This document shows, in pieces, positions 1 to 9,869 of a stretch of DNA of 64,000 nucleotides. The position numbers and the translations under genes are program-made. Source of the DNA: Agaricus subrufescens (taxonomy: Eukaryota > Basidiomycota > Agaricomycetes > Agaricales > Agaricaceae); the NCBI GenBank assembly GCA_029945375.1, contig CM057059.1, positions 2,418,001 through 2,482,000 of the forward strand, read 5' to 3'. Positions within the stretch are counted from its first letter, which is position 1. Every line of letters begins with the position of its first letter. The notes below the pieces were generated by a model that worked only from the letters and a program-made list of their open reading frames with translations, was not told the origin of the DNA and searched no databases.

Positions 1-204
1 CAGCCCAGTCAATCAGCTTTGCCGATCCCCGCTTTCGTACCGGCGCTACCAGTCTTCAATGCCAATACCGCCTCCTTCATTAATAATATAACCAAGATCG
101 AGACTACAGCTGCCATTATTCCGCCCCCTTCAATACCTCACCGCCCACGCAAGCGTGCGCCAATCCGTTGCAGTAACTGCCTTCAAGTAGGCCACAACCG
201 TTAG
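1..204 (+). pseudogene. Truncated CCHC zinc-knuckle fragment
   Basis: An open frame enters from the left edge and stops at 204. It is rich in Pro and Ala and ends in a basic stretch followed by CSNCLQVGHNR. That is the start of a CCHC zinc knuckle (C-X2-C-X4-H), but the frame stops before the fourth Cys, so the knuckle is incomplete. Such knuckles occur at the ends of transposase-like and retroelement proteins in agaricomycete genomes. The neighbouring DUF6589 copy is also broken, so I infer a decayed repeat. It could instead be the last coding exon of a gene lying mostly outside the window. Confidence 0.35.
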
Positions 205-467
205 TTATTCTCACTCATGTCAAGAAGTGGTTTGATATCTACTGATTACATGTGCTCAGAACGAACATGTCAAACGTCTAAGTCTGTGAAAATCGAGCTA
301 ATGGAGGTCACAAATCAAGAAACTATACCAATCAACCAAGGTAATATCTCGCCTCAAACTCGCTACTTCAATAGTTCTCGGTCCCTCGATTCATCGGCTG
401 CTCAACTATGGATACCGTTCTCGTGTCCCCTCCCGTCTAACTCTGGTGCTCTTGGCTAAAGTTGATG

Positions 468-3240
468 CTAGTCATCAACAAACAAGCCGCTCTCGTCGTC
501 TTCAAGAGCTTCGTTTTCGCAGTCTTGGCTATCTTCTGCGTTCTCATTGGTGCTCTCTGAGGGTTCTGTCTCTCGCGCTCTCGCTGTGGTCTCTTCCTCT
601 GCCATGTCGCTTCCTCTGCTTTGCCCCTGCACAATTTCGGCTTCTAGTGTTTGCTGTGCTCTTTGTTTAACGCTCCACTTGGCCCGGGCTTCCTCAACCA
701 GCTTCGTCAATTTTGTCATCCCGGTTTGTATCGTGTCCATCAAAGGTTGCTCGCTTGTCCTTCCTGCAATGAAAACATTTACACTGTACTTTTGTATGTA
801 CTTTCTGAGTCTCTCGAATGTCACTTTCATTTTTGCCGGCGAATGTTTACTTGTTTTGTGCGATAAGCAAAACATCGTTTCAAATTGCGTCCGGATATCT
901 TTGTAAACCTCAATCAATGGTGAGGCGTCAATCATGTGCTTGACTGTATGATTGGAGCCGGATCCTCCAAAGATTTGCTTGATGTATAAGTTATTGTGTT
1001 CGATTACCCAATCGACACCTCGGAAATGGTCGGGGCGCCCTGTGGGATTAACTAGCGAGTTCATGTGGACAGCCCGTCTACAAAATTAACGTAAGCTTCA
1101 CTTGAATGGACGAAATCTGTTACTCACGCCAGAGGCTTAGGATATATTATATACATATTTTCCAAATAACCGAGAATTTCCTGTGCGTACTTTGATTTCT
1201 TGCAGCCCATAAAGTAGAAAACCCATTCGCATAAACAGGAGTCGAGACGACCGACGTCTCCGTGGTTCATTGAGTAAACAGTTTCCTCATATAAGAGGAG
1301 ATCTTTATGGAGTGCTTTCGTGATTTCGAACACATGATCTCGCTGGTCGTCATGTTTCCGAAAGTCAAAAGATAAGTCCGGAGCGCCAACAAAAGTTTGG
1401 ATTAGGTTATTTGCAATCTCGAGTAGCTCCTCCCACGTAGGATCTGTGGCTGCCCATTCCTCCAGTAATGTGTATTCAGGATGATGACGAGATATCTCCA
1501 CATACCAAGCATCCAGCCGAAGAACTATGCCTACATGCGTTATAACCTCGTGGAGTTGCCGAAACGTAGGGTTGGTTGCAATTTTGTGTTTTTCGAGTGG
1601 TCGAAGCTGAGCCGCATATTTCATTAGGGCCGAGGGTTCCTTTTCCGCATCCAATGGTTGGATATGTCTGCGCCAGATAGCATCTGCGCATGCCATTCGA
1701 GCGTGAAACCATCCATGGCAGAGCACTTGGGATTGGAACCTGAGTCCAGGAGTCAAGTCGTCAATCCTCGAATCTTGAAGACTGTTCATGTGTTGTATGC
1801 TTAAAAGATCTCCGTGTAAGAGGGTAACAGTATTCCCGGGATGAGCAGGATGAGAGCGAGAAGAAGTAGAGGTGGGTTCTCCAACATTTGCTTGTCGAAA
1901 AAATTCCTCTAATACTGTAGCTGTTTTAGCGGGTGTACTAGGACCCGTCCTTGAAGCGCGGAGGGGCACCTGTTTGGTTTTGGTGAGAGGGATTGTTTCA
2001 ATTTCTTCCGGGATTCCAAGTTTGTCCTTATATTTCGCAAAGATGGGAGGTCCATATGTAAGGAGATCGGAGAGAAATTTCCATTTGTTGTATCGATCTT
2101 GAATTGAGTGTTTTTTGTCATCGAGCTCGTGAAAACTTGGGGGTAAGCTGGCCATGATTTTGGGTATAGTCGAGGGGATGGGAGGGTTGTTTCGAAGCTC
2201 TCGTAAATGCTCTGAATAATTGAGATCCATGATCGTTGTTTCGGGGTGAAGTGGAAACATGGCTCCTGTGGTGAGATGGACAAGTGTGTCCTTATTTGAG
2301 GTTTCGACGGTTGGAGTTGCATGGGGTAAGTTGATATCAAGATTATCAAAAGCGTAGGATGTCAAGAAGGTGGCGCCGAGTTGTTGCATCTCCCTATTTG
2401 CCTCGCGAGATAGGTTCTTTATAGCCTGGTTAATTGTGGTAACCGAAATGGACAAGCCCATGTGTCCCAAAAAACTGCGGGCTTGCTCAGAGACGTTGCA
2501 CGACTGCAGAAATACGCCAACCAACGCCTGTAATGAGTTACATCGTTGATTGGTCGCCTGCATCATAATGCTAATGCATGTAACTTGTTTCTGGTACGCT
2601 AAAGTCAGCCTTATTCAGAAGCAATAAATTCATGACTCACAATGTGTAAAAGTGAGCGCCGTTGTATCTCTAATCACAATTGATTATCCTGCTCCTCAGC
2701 CTCCTTTTCTTTAGCTCGTCCCTTCTCGGCTTCCACCGTTTCACTACCACCCTCATGTGAGGCCGTATTTGTGTTTTTTAATTTCCTTCTCTTTTCTCGC
2801 TCTTCTCTCTCCTTCTCTCGACGATGAATGATCACAGGATCAGCCTGTAATAACTGTCCTACCACTTCCCAAACATCAGGTGCCTTTGTCTGGATCTCAC
2901 CAGCAATTTTTTCAACGGTACAATCTTTCATCTTCTCCTGTGTAATCGTACTTGCATTTAAATGTAGTCCACTCTCAGGTCGTGTGAGAGTACACAGTTG
3001 CGAAGTCAAAGTCTGGAGGTATTTTTGCTTGACCCAATTTTTGACAACGTCTCGTGTTTGTTCATGATACAATAACCACTGCAGTAAACGAGGGAGCTCT
3101 GCGAGGAAATTTATAGTGAACTGTGAATTTGATAAATCGGGTTCGACGAGACACCGTCGGATAAAGCTTTCAAGTGGAATATTGTTGTTTTTGAGAGTTG
3201 TAATGATTTCATACAGAATGTGGGGGTTGTCGCGAGGCAT
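468..3240 (-). pseudogene. DUF6589-type protein, frame-broken copy
   Basis: The protein matches, from memory of the family, the large agaricomycete group carrying DUF6589, which has many copies per genome and unknown function. Exon A (3240-about 2674) gives the N-terminal helical region ending in a Lys/Glu-rich stretch. The main exon (2598-1128) carries the core, including MMQATNQRCNSLQ, YAFDNLDINLP and LRPLEKHK. A clean 50-base intron (1078-1127) leads to the last exon (1077-468), with an acidic tail. Between exon A and the core the frame does not connect. Exon A stops at 2674, while the core needs the other frame through 2690-2641 and a 42-base intron at 2599-2640. No splice choice I tried repairs this, and the acidic linker I expect there seems to be missing. 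I therefore call it a decaying copy; a single sequencing error is the alternative. Confidence 0.68.
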
Positions 3241-3589
3241 TTGGGAAGGTACGAGTCAATTGAAGTGGTACGACTTCGGTACATGGTATATACGTAGTGA
3301 GAATCGATGACCGAAGCTAGCAAACGTAGAGGATCGACTTCGCGGGCGCGAGCTTCAACCGCATTACCTTAATTAGGTAGTGTTATGGTCACATTGTTTA
3401 TATAATCGGCTAAGTCCAAAAAACATTATTTTTATTGTTTTGTCTCGCGCGGGAAATTGTTTCGGTGATGCCCGTTCGACGACAAGTGCCAGCCGCTCAC
3501 TGAGTGAGCACACCTCTTAACGCGGTGTTTGGCTCTATTTGCCAAACGTGCGAACTCAGTCGAGTCGGTTGGGTAGGAGCCTGCCACTA
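3241..3589. other. Intergenic, no gene seen
   Basis: This stretch lies between the start of the DUF6589 copy and the stop of the EMI1-like gene, both on minus. It is moderately AT-rich around 3370-3440. I see no conserved coding frame, RNA gene or repeat. It must hold the 3' end of the EMI1-like transcript and any promoter of the DUF6589 copy. Confidence 0.5.
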
Positions 3590-4079
3590 TCACGACTCCG
3601 CCAGCATTTCGTCCGTTATGGGCTTGGGGTACGCGTGCAGCGGCTCCCTGCAGTCAACCGTCTCAGACAGACACCAGACGCGATCAGCAGACAGAACCCA
3701 CGTGCGGATATCCCATACATCCTCGCTGCTTTGGTCGAGCCTTCGGTGGGTCCACCACTCCGCTTGCCGCCGAATCCAGGCTTCGCGCCGTTCTTCAGGG
3801 TGCAGGGCCTTGAGACTCATGCAAAATTTGAACTCTTCGAATTTCGGAGAGCATTCCGGGCGTTGGCCGAATCTGTATATTGACTTGACCTGGGAACGAA
3901 TGGCTGCCGAAACTGCTAATTAGGGCAAGTGACCAAGGGGGTTAGACCAACGTGCCTGAGCAGGACAGATAATTGTCGAAAAGGCCGAGGCAGGAAGGAA
4001 CGTCCTTCGGAGTCGGGAAAAGCTTGCGGAGACGGTCCTGTTCCTGTTTGAAGACGGTCTGCTGGTCGAGTTTGGCCAT
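3590..4079 (-). CDS. EMI1: EMI1-like CHCH protein (DUF3128)
   Basis: Small twin-Cys protein of the Emi1/DUF3128 family, known in yeast for early meiotic induction and mitochondrial function. Three exons (4079-3948, 3889-3702, 3647-3590) give 125 residues. The pattern CLGLFDNYLSC, then IYRFG, then C-X8-C within PECSPKFEEFKFC fits the family, followed by RREAWIRRQAEWW and WDIRTEPL. Intron 1 (3890-3947) has a weak GTCTAA donor. Intron 2 (3648-3701) is 54 bases with no stop, so an unspliced reading also stays open. The start at 4079 follows the family; an in-frame upstream ATG at 4232 would add unrelated sequence. It is divergent from the esterase, with 151 bases between starts. Confidence 0.87.
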
Positions 4080-4230
4080 TGTGCAGAAGAATGCAGGTGA
4101 CTGCGTGACTGTCACCGTAGCTTGTGCTTTTTTTATCCCATGCGAAGGTTGCAAGCCCGAAATCATCCCGAAATCATATGTCAAGCATGGCCAAGTCCGC
4201 AGACCAAGAGCGTTCTGTCCTCTGTCCTCC
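4080..4230. promoter_or_regulatory. Shared upstream region, EMI1-like / esterase
   Basis: This 151-base gap separates the two divergent start codons, so it must contain both 5' leaders and probably a bidirectional promoter. I see no convincing TATA box. The call rests on gene geometry only. Confidence 0.45.
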
Positions 4231-5551
4231 ATGACACACCCCTACCGCGCGCAGCCTTGGAAGGCGCTCTACCTCACTTACCAGGTCTCCGCCCTTTTTG
4301 TTCGCTTCCCGCTCTGGATACTCTTTGCCATTCCAAGGTCTTTTCCACCTTACCTCCAACGTACCGCCTGCTCACTACTTCCTAGATCCCTTCGACCAAG
4401 GCAAGCCTGGGATGTGCGACGCACCGTATTAGTAGCCCTGGTGCGCCAGCTCTTCTACGTTCAGGGACAGTGAGTTACTAGCTACCAATCCGTCTCACTG
4501 CCCTGACCCCACTCATAGGGCGGGACGGCTGCAGTCCATCCCAGACCACAGGGCCATAACCCAAGGATCTGGCGTCAATGGTGTTTGGATCCCGCCCCTC
4601 TCTGAAAAGTTTATTATTGGAAAGCTTCGCGGGTGGGCGGAACGCGCTAGTGCTGTCTCCATACCCATTCCAGGTTATTGGATGCACAAAAAAGGCACTA
4701 ACATTGGTGTTGCCTCCCCTCCCATTCCAGGAGAAAAAGTTATCCTCATTCTCCATGGGGGCGGCTATACTCAGCTATCCGCTCATCCAGATGATAAGAC
4801 CTCTGCCATCCCACGCGGTCTCTTGAAGCATGTGAAATCTGTCAACCGTGTCCTCTCCGTTGAATATCGCCTTTCCTCCGCAGAACCATTCACAGTAGCT
4901 CATCCCTTCCCCACCGCTTTGCTCGATGCTCTAGCGGGTTATGTCTACCTCGTCAACGAACTTGGATTCTCTCCTTCCAACATCACCGTCGAGGGTGATT
5001 CCGCCGGCGCCAACCTCGCCCAGTCACTCACTCGCTACCTCACAGAATACAAGGGCTCTCCAGATCTGCCATCACCACCTGGCTCTTTGTTGCTACTGTC
5101 CCCTTGGGCCGATCTGGGACGCAGCCACGATAACCTCCCAAACGGTTCCGCTGTTACTTGCACTGGATCTGACTATATCCCCAATCCAGATGTACCGCAC
5201 TACAGATACACCATACGCGCTTTCGTCGGGCCTCACGGTCTCGAAGAGGCTGAAATTAATCCATACATTTCGCCTGCATCCGTGAATCCCACAATGGTTT
5301 CAAACTTCAAGGGTTTCCCTAGGACTTTCATAGTTGCCGGCGGTGCTGAAGTACTTCTCGATCAAATCCGTACGTTACGCGATAAAATGGTCAGGGACCT
5401 CGGAGAAGGAAATGGGACGATCGACGAAGAAGGCAAAGTCCGTTATTTGGAAGTGCCCGACGGTATCCATGATTACCTTATATTTCCTTGGCATGAGCCG
5501 GAAAGGACAGATACCCTAAAAGCAATTGCCGAGTGGGTCGACATTGCATAG
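4231..5551 (+). CDS. Membrane-anchored HSL-type alpha/beta hydrolase (esterase)
   Basis: Two exons (4231-4469 and 4519-5551) with a 49-base intron give 423 residues. The N-terminus has a hydrophobic segment (about residues 10-35) that looks like a membrane anchor. The catalytic part has the oxyanion-hole motif HGGGY near residue 170 and the nucleophile elbow GDSAG. A C-terminal GIHDYL supplies the likely catalytic His. This order is typical of the hormone-sensitive lipase family (alpha/beta hydrolase fold 3), which hydrolyses short and medium ester bonds. The substrate cannot be told from sequence. Its stop lies only 47 bases from the stop of the convergent transporter gene, so their 3' UTRs must overlap or be very short. 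Confidence 0.92.
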
Positions 5552-5598
5552 ATACAGAAGCAGGGAAGGAATGAAATAATACATGTATCAATGAATGT

Positions 5599-7244
5599 TC
5601 AAACGTTTTTCTCCGTACTATCCATACTACTTCCATTGGTCATTTCACCCCTCTCGGCTTTCCTGTACGGTCCAGCTCCCCAGTCACTAAGATACATGTA
5701 GACCGCAGGTAGTGCGACGAACAAAGCGCCAACGATATTTCCGAAAAGTGCTGCAAAAAGCGACCTATCACATCCCACGTCAAACGGCATCCTATTCGGA
5801 AGAACGCCAAAAACTTACTTTCGGATATACTCAGCCGTGGTTAACTGAAACCCAGCGCAATGGACAATCAGGTTTCGGAGTATGAAACTTTGGGGGCCTG
5901 ACTGGTACTCACATCGGCGTGGAACATTATTCCCAAGGGTACTGAAAACATATTGGCAATGACTAAAGGGGCAAGTCAGATTCGGTCTTTCGGAGGTTCC
6001 TTATGAACAACCCCACCGTGATCGTACCCCGCAGCGACGAAAATCTGAAACGTTTTCCTCGTCAGCAAAAGACCCTCGCGACCTACAATCATCCTGGACA
6101 TACGAAAATTGGAATCCAGATTGCAACAATCTATCATCATCGACATTATCAATCACTTGTCAAGAACATTAGAAGATTTTCTTAGTAAACCCTACCTTTG
6201 AAAATGTATCTTTAGCTCCCGCAGCTTGCTATAATGGGATGTCGGCGTTAGTTCTCTCTAAATGACGTTGACAGATTCATTTTTTCGTTTAATACTCACC
6301 CAAACTGCTACTGAAACAAGCCAATTGCACGCAATTCCGCGCAGAAAGATCTGGTGCCACTCAGGGTCCTTGGCCTTGTGACTGGGGGGAATTTTACGCA
6401 ATGTCAGCATACAATTCTTTTTTCTTGACATTACAGCGGCATTCCGATGCAATGCAGGGGGGGGAGGACTTACAGAGCAAACGTGCGAACGTAGTCCGCG
6501 AATGGTTCGGCATCCATGATTCCGGAATCTGACAAGGCATTTGTAGGTATAGGTGAGCGCAAAAGGAAGAGAGATCGGCTTACATCGGACGAGAATGGCC
6601 CCAAAGAATAGACTTCCGACAAGGTTTCCGAAGAAGACTAGTACGCGTATATCAGCCCGGTTATTGTCTCTAGAATCGAGAGACCCACGCACCAATTAAC
6701 CAGTTAACGCATAAACTCCACAATGGTATCGCCCGTGTACAAACAGCCATCGGGAAGTACTTGAAAACAACACATAAGCCCGAGAACCCGTGGCATTTTT
6801 CGAATCAAGGCGAGTGAATATTTCACTTACAAGCATGTTACTCGTGAGAAGTTCATGGCCGTTGAGAACGATCCTGGTAAGCTTCCATGTCAAACTCTGG
6901 GACTCGAAAACCGCATAATCATGGATTCTCTTACATTATCAAACCGACGGGGAACACCGCTCCTCCAAGGATCTTGACTAGGCCAGGGTTGGATTTGTTC
7001 AGAGTAGGAGAACCACCTGAAATGATCTCCGATAGGAGGTTCCCAAAGGATAGCATGACACCCGCCGCAAACTAGACAAGAGAAGGCGCGGGTAGTCAGT
7101 TCAGTGCTTCGTCAACAGGTATTACTGCCTATCACTGACCGCTTTCCAAAATATGTTCTCATACCTATCGCGATGCTTCGCGACAGCGTAATCGACCATG
7201 ATATGCGCCACCTGAGCGGGCTTCAGAGTACTTCTGTTCTCCAT
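5599..7244 (-). CDS. Formate/nitrite transporter family (FNT) protein
   Basis: Integral membrane channel/transporter of the FNT family, which in fungi includes the nitrite transporter NitA. I assemble 13 exons (7244-7140, 7071-6935, 6873-6831, 6759-6693, 6637-6584, 6528-6474, 6381-6300, 6228-6196, 6130-6104, 6044-6017, 5962-5913, 5844-5819, 5764-5599). They join in phase to 290 residues. Family landmarks appear in order: a first TM helix with FAAGVMLSFGNLL, LNGHELLTSNML, FFGNLVGSLFFGAIL, ACNWLVSVAVW, AAGYDHVIANMF and FGNIVGALF. Six helices are expected. Four exons are only 26-33 bases. The substrate (nitrite, formate or similar) is not resolved. Regulation by nitrogen source would be expected but is not shown here. 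Confidence 0.93.
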
Positions 7245-7285
7245 CTTATCCTCTCAAGTAAAGAATCCCGGAGTATGTGGTCAGG

Positions 7286-7317
7286 ATGGGGTGAAGGGAG
7301 GAGGGGGGGGGAGGGGC
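7286..7317 (+). other. G-rich tract, quadruplex-like
   Basis: Runs of G of length 4, 3, 2, 9 and 4 lie within about 32 bases on the plus strand. The tract is 42-73 bases upstream of the FNT start codon, so it lies in the 5' leader or core promoter of that gene. The FNT mRNA would be C-rich here. A quadruplex is an inference from base pattern. Confidence 0.45.
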
Positions 7318-8590
7318 TAAGTAGCAGCGATCGTAATTTGTGGGCGGGTTGAATTATATAAACCCCCAGAAAGCGAGAACTTAGATCTCTCAGTGGGTTT
7401 CCATCCCGGCCGGAGTTTGAGAAAAGAATCCCAAAAGGTGAATTCTATTTCTATAATTGATCACCTGCAACATGGCACAAGCAAGGCTTCAGGCAGAATG
7501 GAGGAACCTGGGAATCGAAAAACAGTTTTTAGCTTACCACCGCGAGTTGTTTAAATATAGATCCATCCCATGCCAAGCATATGGTCGATCTGAGATGTGA
7601 TTGGGGGGGTTTAGAACTGAGAACTCTGAGATTATTATCCAACAGGGTACTCACGCCCATCCGTGTTCAGCACTCGTTTTGGGAAAAATCAACACACGAC
7701 TTAGAATGCTCGCTAACGACGATGGGACTTTCGTGTAATCCATCGTCATATGTCGATGAACGTCAATAGTATTGATTGCGTTCAAGTATGTTCAAGCTGT
7801 TCTCCTATAAATAGATAAATCCCTCGTTCCCATGCTAAATTTAAGCCGCAGGGCCGTGAGCCGCTTGCTAGCAAGCCACAATGGTTCTTCGGGGTACAAA
7901 GTGAAGTTTTGCAGAACAGAGGACAAAGTAAGAGTGAGAGCCGGGTATGAACCTAAGGTATATCATTAACTCTTGACCGTGTTTATAACAAGAAAAGAAG
8001 AGGGGAACCAAAAATAGAGGTAATATCCCTGGGTATTTCAACGGGAAGGGGCAACAAAAGGCGTTATTCCCCGCACAGATAACTCGCCGAACTTCGATTT
8101 CCTACGCTAGGCCTCAAGTCCGTAGGAACCGGCACCGGTGAGCCGGCCGATTGCGCCAGCTTATCGTTCAGTACACCATACCCGAGAAGTGGCCCGTTCA
8201 TCAGCCGCGCGTTATATGTGGGCGCCAGGTTACGTTGAGTGCATGGACAACCCTGCAGGCGCAATAGCTCCAACCCCGGGTGTATAACACAGATTTGATG
8301 AAGACGTGAACCAAAACTACATATTCGTAGTTTCATCAAAAATAACAGAGAATTGCATCTAAACTCTGAACCGTTATTTATATAGCTACATTGATTTCTC
8401 AGCTCCTGTCGCCCTTTCGATATCTCATAGTTTCAAACCTGACCCATAAAAACCAAAACCCGTCCGAAAAGTTGTATTGGGAAATCCAAATTCGCTCCCC
8501 GGGTCAAGTTAGTTCCGAACACAAGTTTATTCTAATTTCGAACTGTGTGTAGGCTATTTAGGCGGCTTGAATGATATATCAAAATCTAAA

Positions 8591-8619
8591 GGGGGTGGGG
8601 GAGGGGAAGGGGAGGGGGG
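8591..8619 (+). other. G-rich tract, quadruplex-like
   Basis: Five runs of four or more G separated by single T, A or AA spacers make a textbook quadruplex pattern on the plus strand. It sits in the middle of the gene-poor region, about 1.3 kb from either neighbouring gene. Confidence 0.5.
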
Positions 8620-9869
8620 GATCATCATTGATCAGCAGATCAGTGCTACTAAAGATGTCGTCCTATTGGTATTTAGAACCCGATTTAGACCAGTGTGGAG
8701 TGCCTCTGCGAGTGTTTTTTTCTTACTACTTGAGTCCCCCCCTGATGACGGTGACAGCTAGACGATGCAAACGTCAACATCCTGACATTCCGTAGTCACT
8801 CCTTCTTATCAAGGCAAATAATTGACACGAAATGTCTTCAGGTATGCCGAAAGATGCAGGATGCCGGCGGCCGGTTCAGGGCTTTTCATCCCTGAACCTG
8901 CTCAAAAGTGCTCACGAATGTTCAGAATGTTCAGAATTCACAATCCCCACGAACTGCAAGCTATCTTAATCTATGGGCAAACCAATGTCCTCAAAAAAAA
9001 AAAGCATACCCCTGAAGCATTTTGAACCTGTGAACACCTATCAATGATAGAAAATCAAATCCCACTACGTCAAGTGACGCACATAACACTCCTAGTCTCC
9101 TACAGTTAGTAAACCCATACCTCACACATATCCAATTTCTAAATACAATAGCCCTGATGATGATGTTAAGGGTAGTGGCACCTGTGACTGCTCCGAGGAG
9201 TGTCCCCCCTCCCCAGGGATGTGCTCCGGCAGCTTTCCCGCCCCAATGAAACAACGTTGTATCCAATCAGAACAAACCAATAATATCCATGTCAGCATGT
9301 GGTCTCTCCACAGTTTAATCCAAGTTGGTGAATTGCGCACTGATGCATGGGAACTTCGGATAAGAAGAAAGGCACACCAAGTTAGGAATTACAGCCAGAA
9401 TACAGCGCTTCTATCCGGGCAAGGCACGTCCGAATCCGGTGGGTTGAGACTCCACACTCTGGAAGTTTTCGAGCTAGAACTTAAAAGACTCCGGAAGGGG
9501 GGGGGTCTCAACATTCAACCCCGAGGCAAGCCGCAGTCACAAGTTTCCCAGAATTTTCGAGAAGCTGCCAACAACTTGGCTTCCGAATGACATGGCAGTC
9601 TCACCGCCAGCAATGAGGTTAACCTAAAACATACTAGTGATTCACACTCATCTACAGATAACAGAAACGAAAAATCGATCATCATTAACTATTGTAATTA
9701 AAAATGAAACGAATAAGAGGTTAAAAAGGAAGCGTCTCAGTCACAGTACATGTTAAAACGTCAGGGTTAAAAACGATGTCAATCAATCGAAAGAGGAATG
9801 GGAAAATAAGTCAACAAATACCCAGCTCGTAAAACGCAAAATCGGCGGTAATAAAATAAAAAGGAAGGG

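Larger units (their letters stand above)
7245..9869. other. Gene-poor region with G-rich tracts
   Basis: This 2.6-kb gap lies between the FNT start and the Mei2-like stop. Short open frames occur on both strands but none shows a recognisable domain or a splice pattern that extends it. There are two long G-runs on the plus strand (7286-7317 and 8591-8619) and a run of A at about 8993-9002. The right part must hold the 3' UTR of the Mei2-like transcript and the left part the FNT promoter. Non-coding RNA is possible but not supported by anything I can see. Confidence 0.5.

Noticed and set aside
3504..3923. Plus-strand open frames over the EMI1-like gene
   Set aside because: They are antisense shadows of the spliced minus-strand gene, whose protein matches a known family.
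9000..9640. Minus-strand hydrophobic open frames suggesting a membrane protein
   Set aside because: The pieces do not join by credible splice sites and resemble no family I know; they lie downstream of the Mei2-like gene and may be 3' UTR.
5599..9640. A second FNT-like gene next to the first
   Set aside because: A short fragment near 9560-9640 has a vaguely similar Gly/Ser pattern, but no other FNT motif follows.
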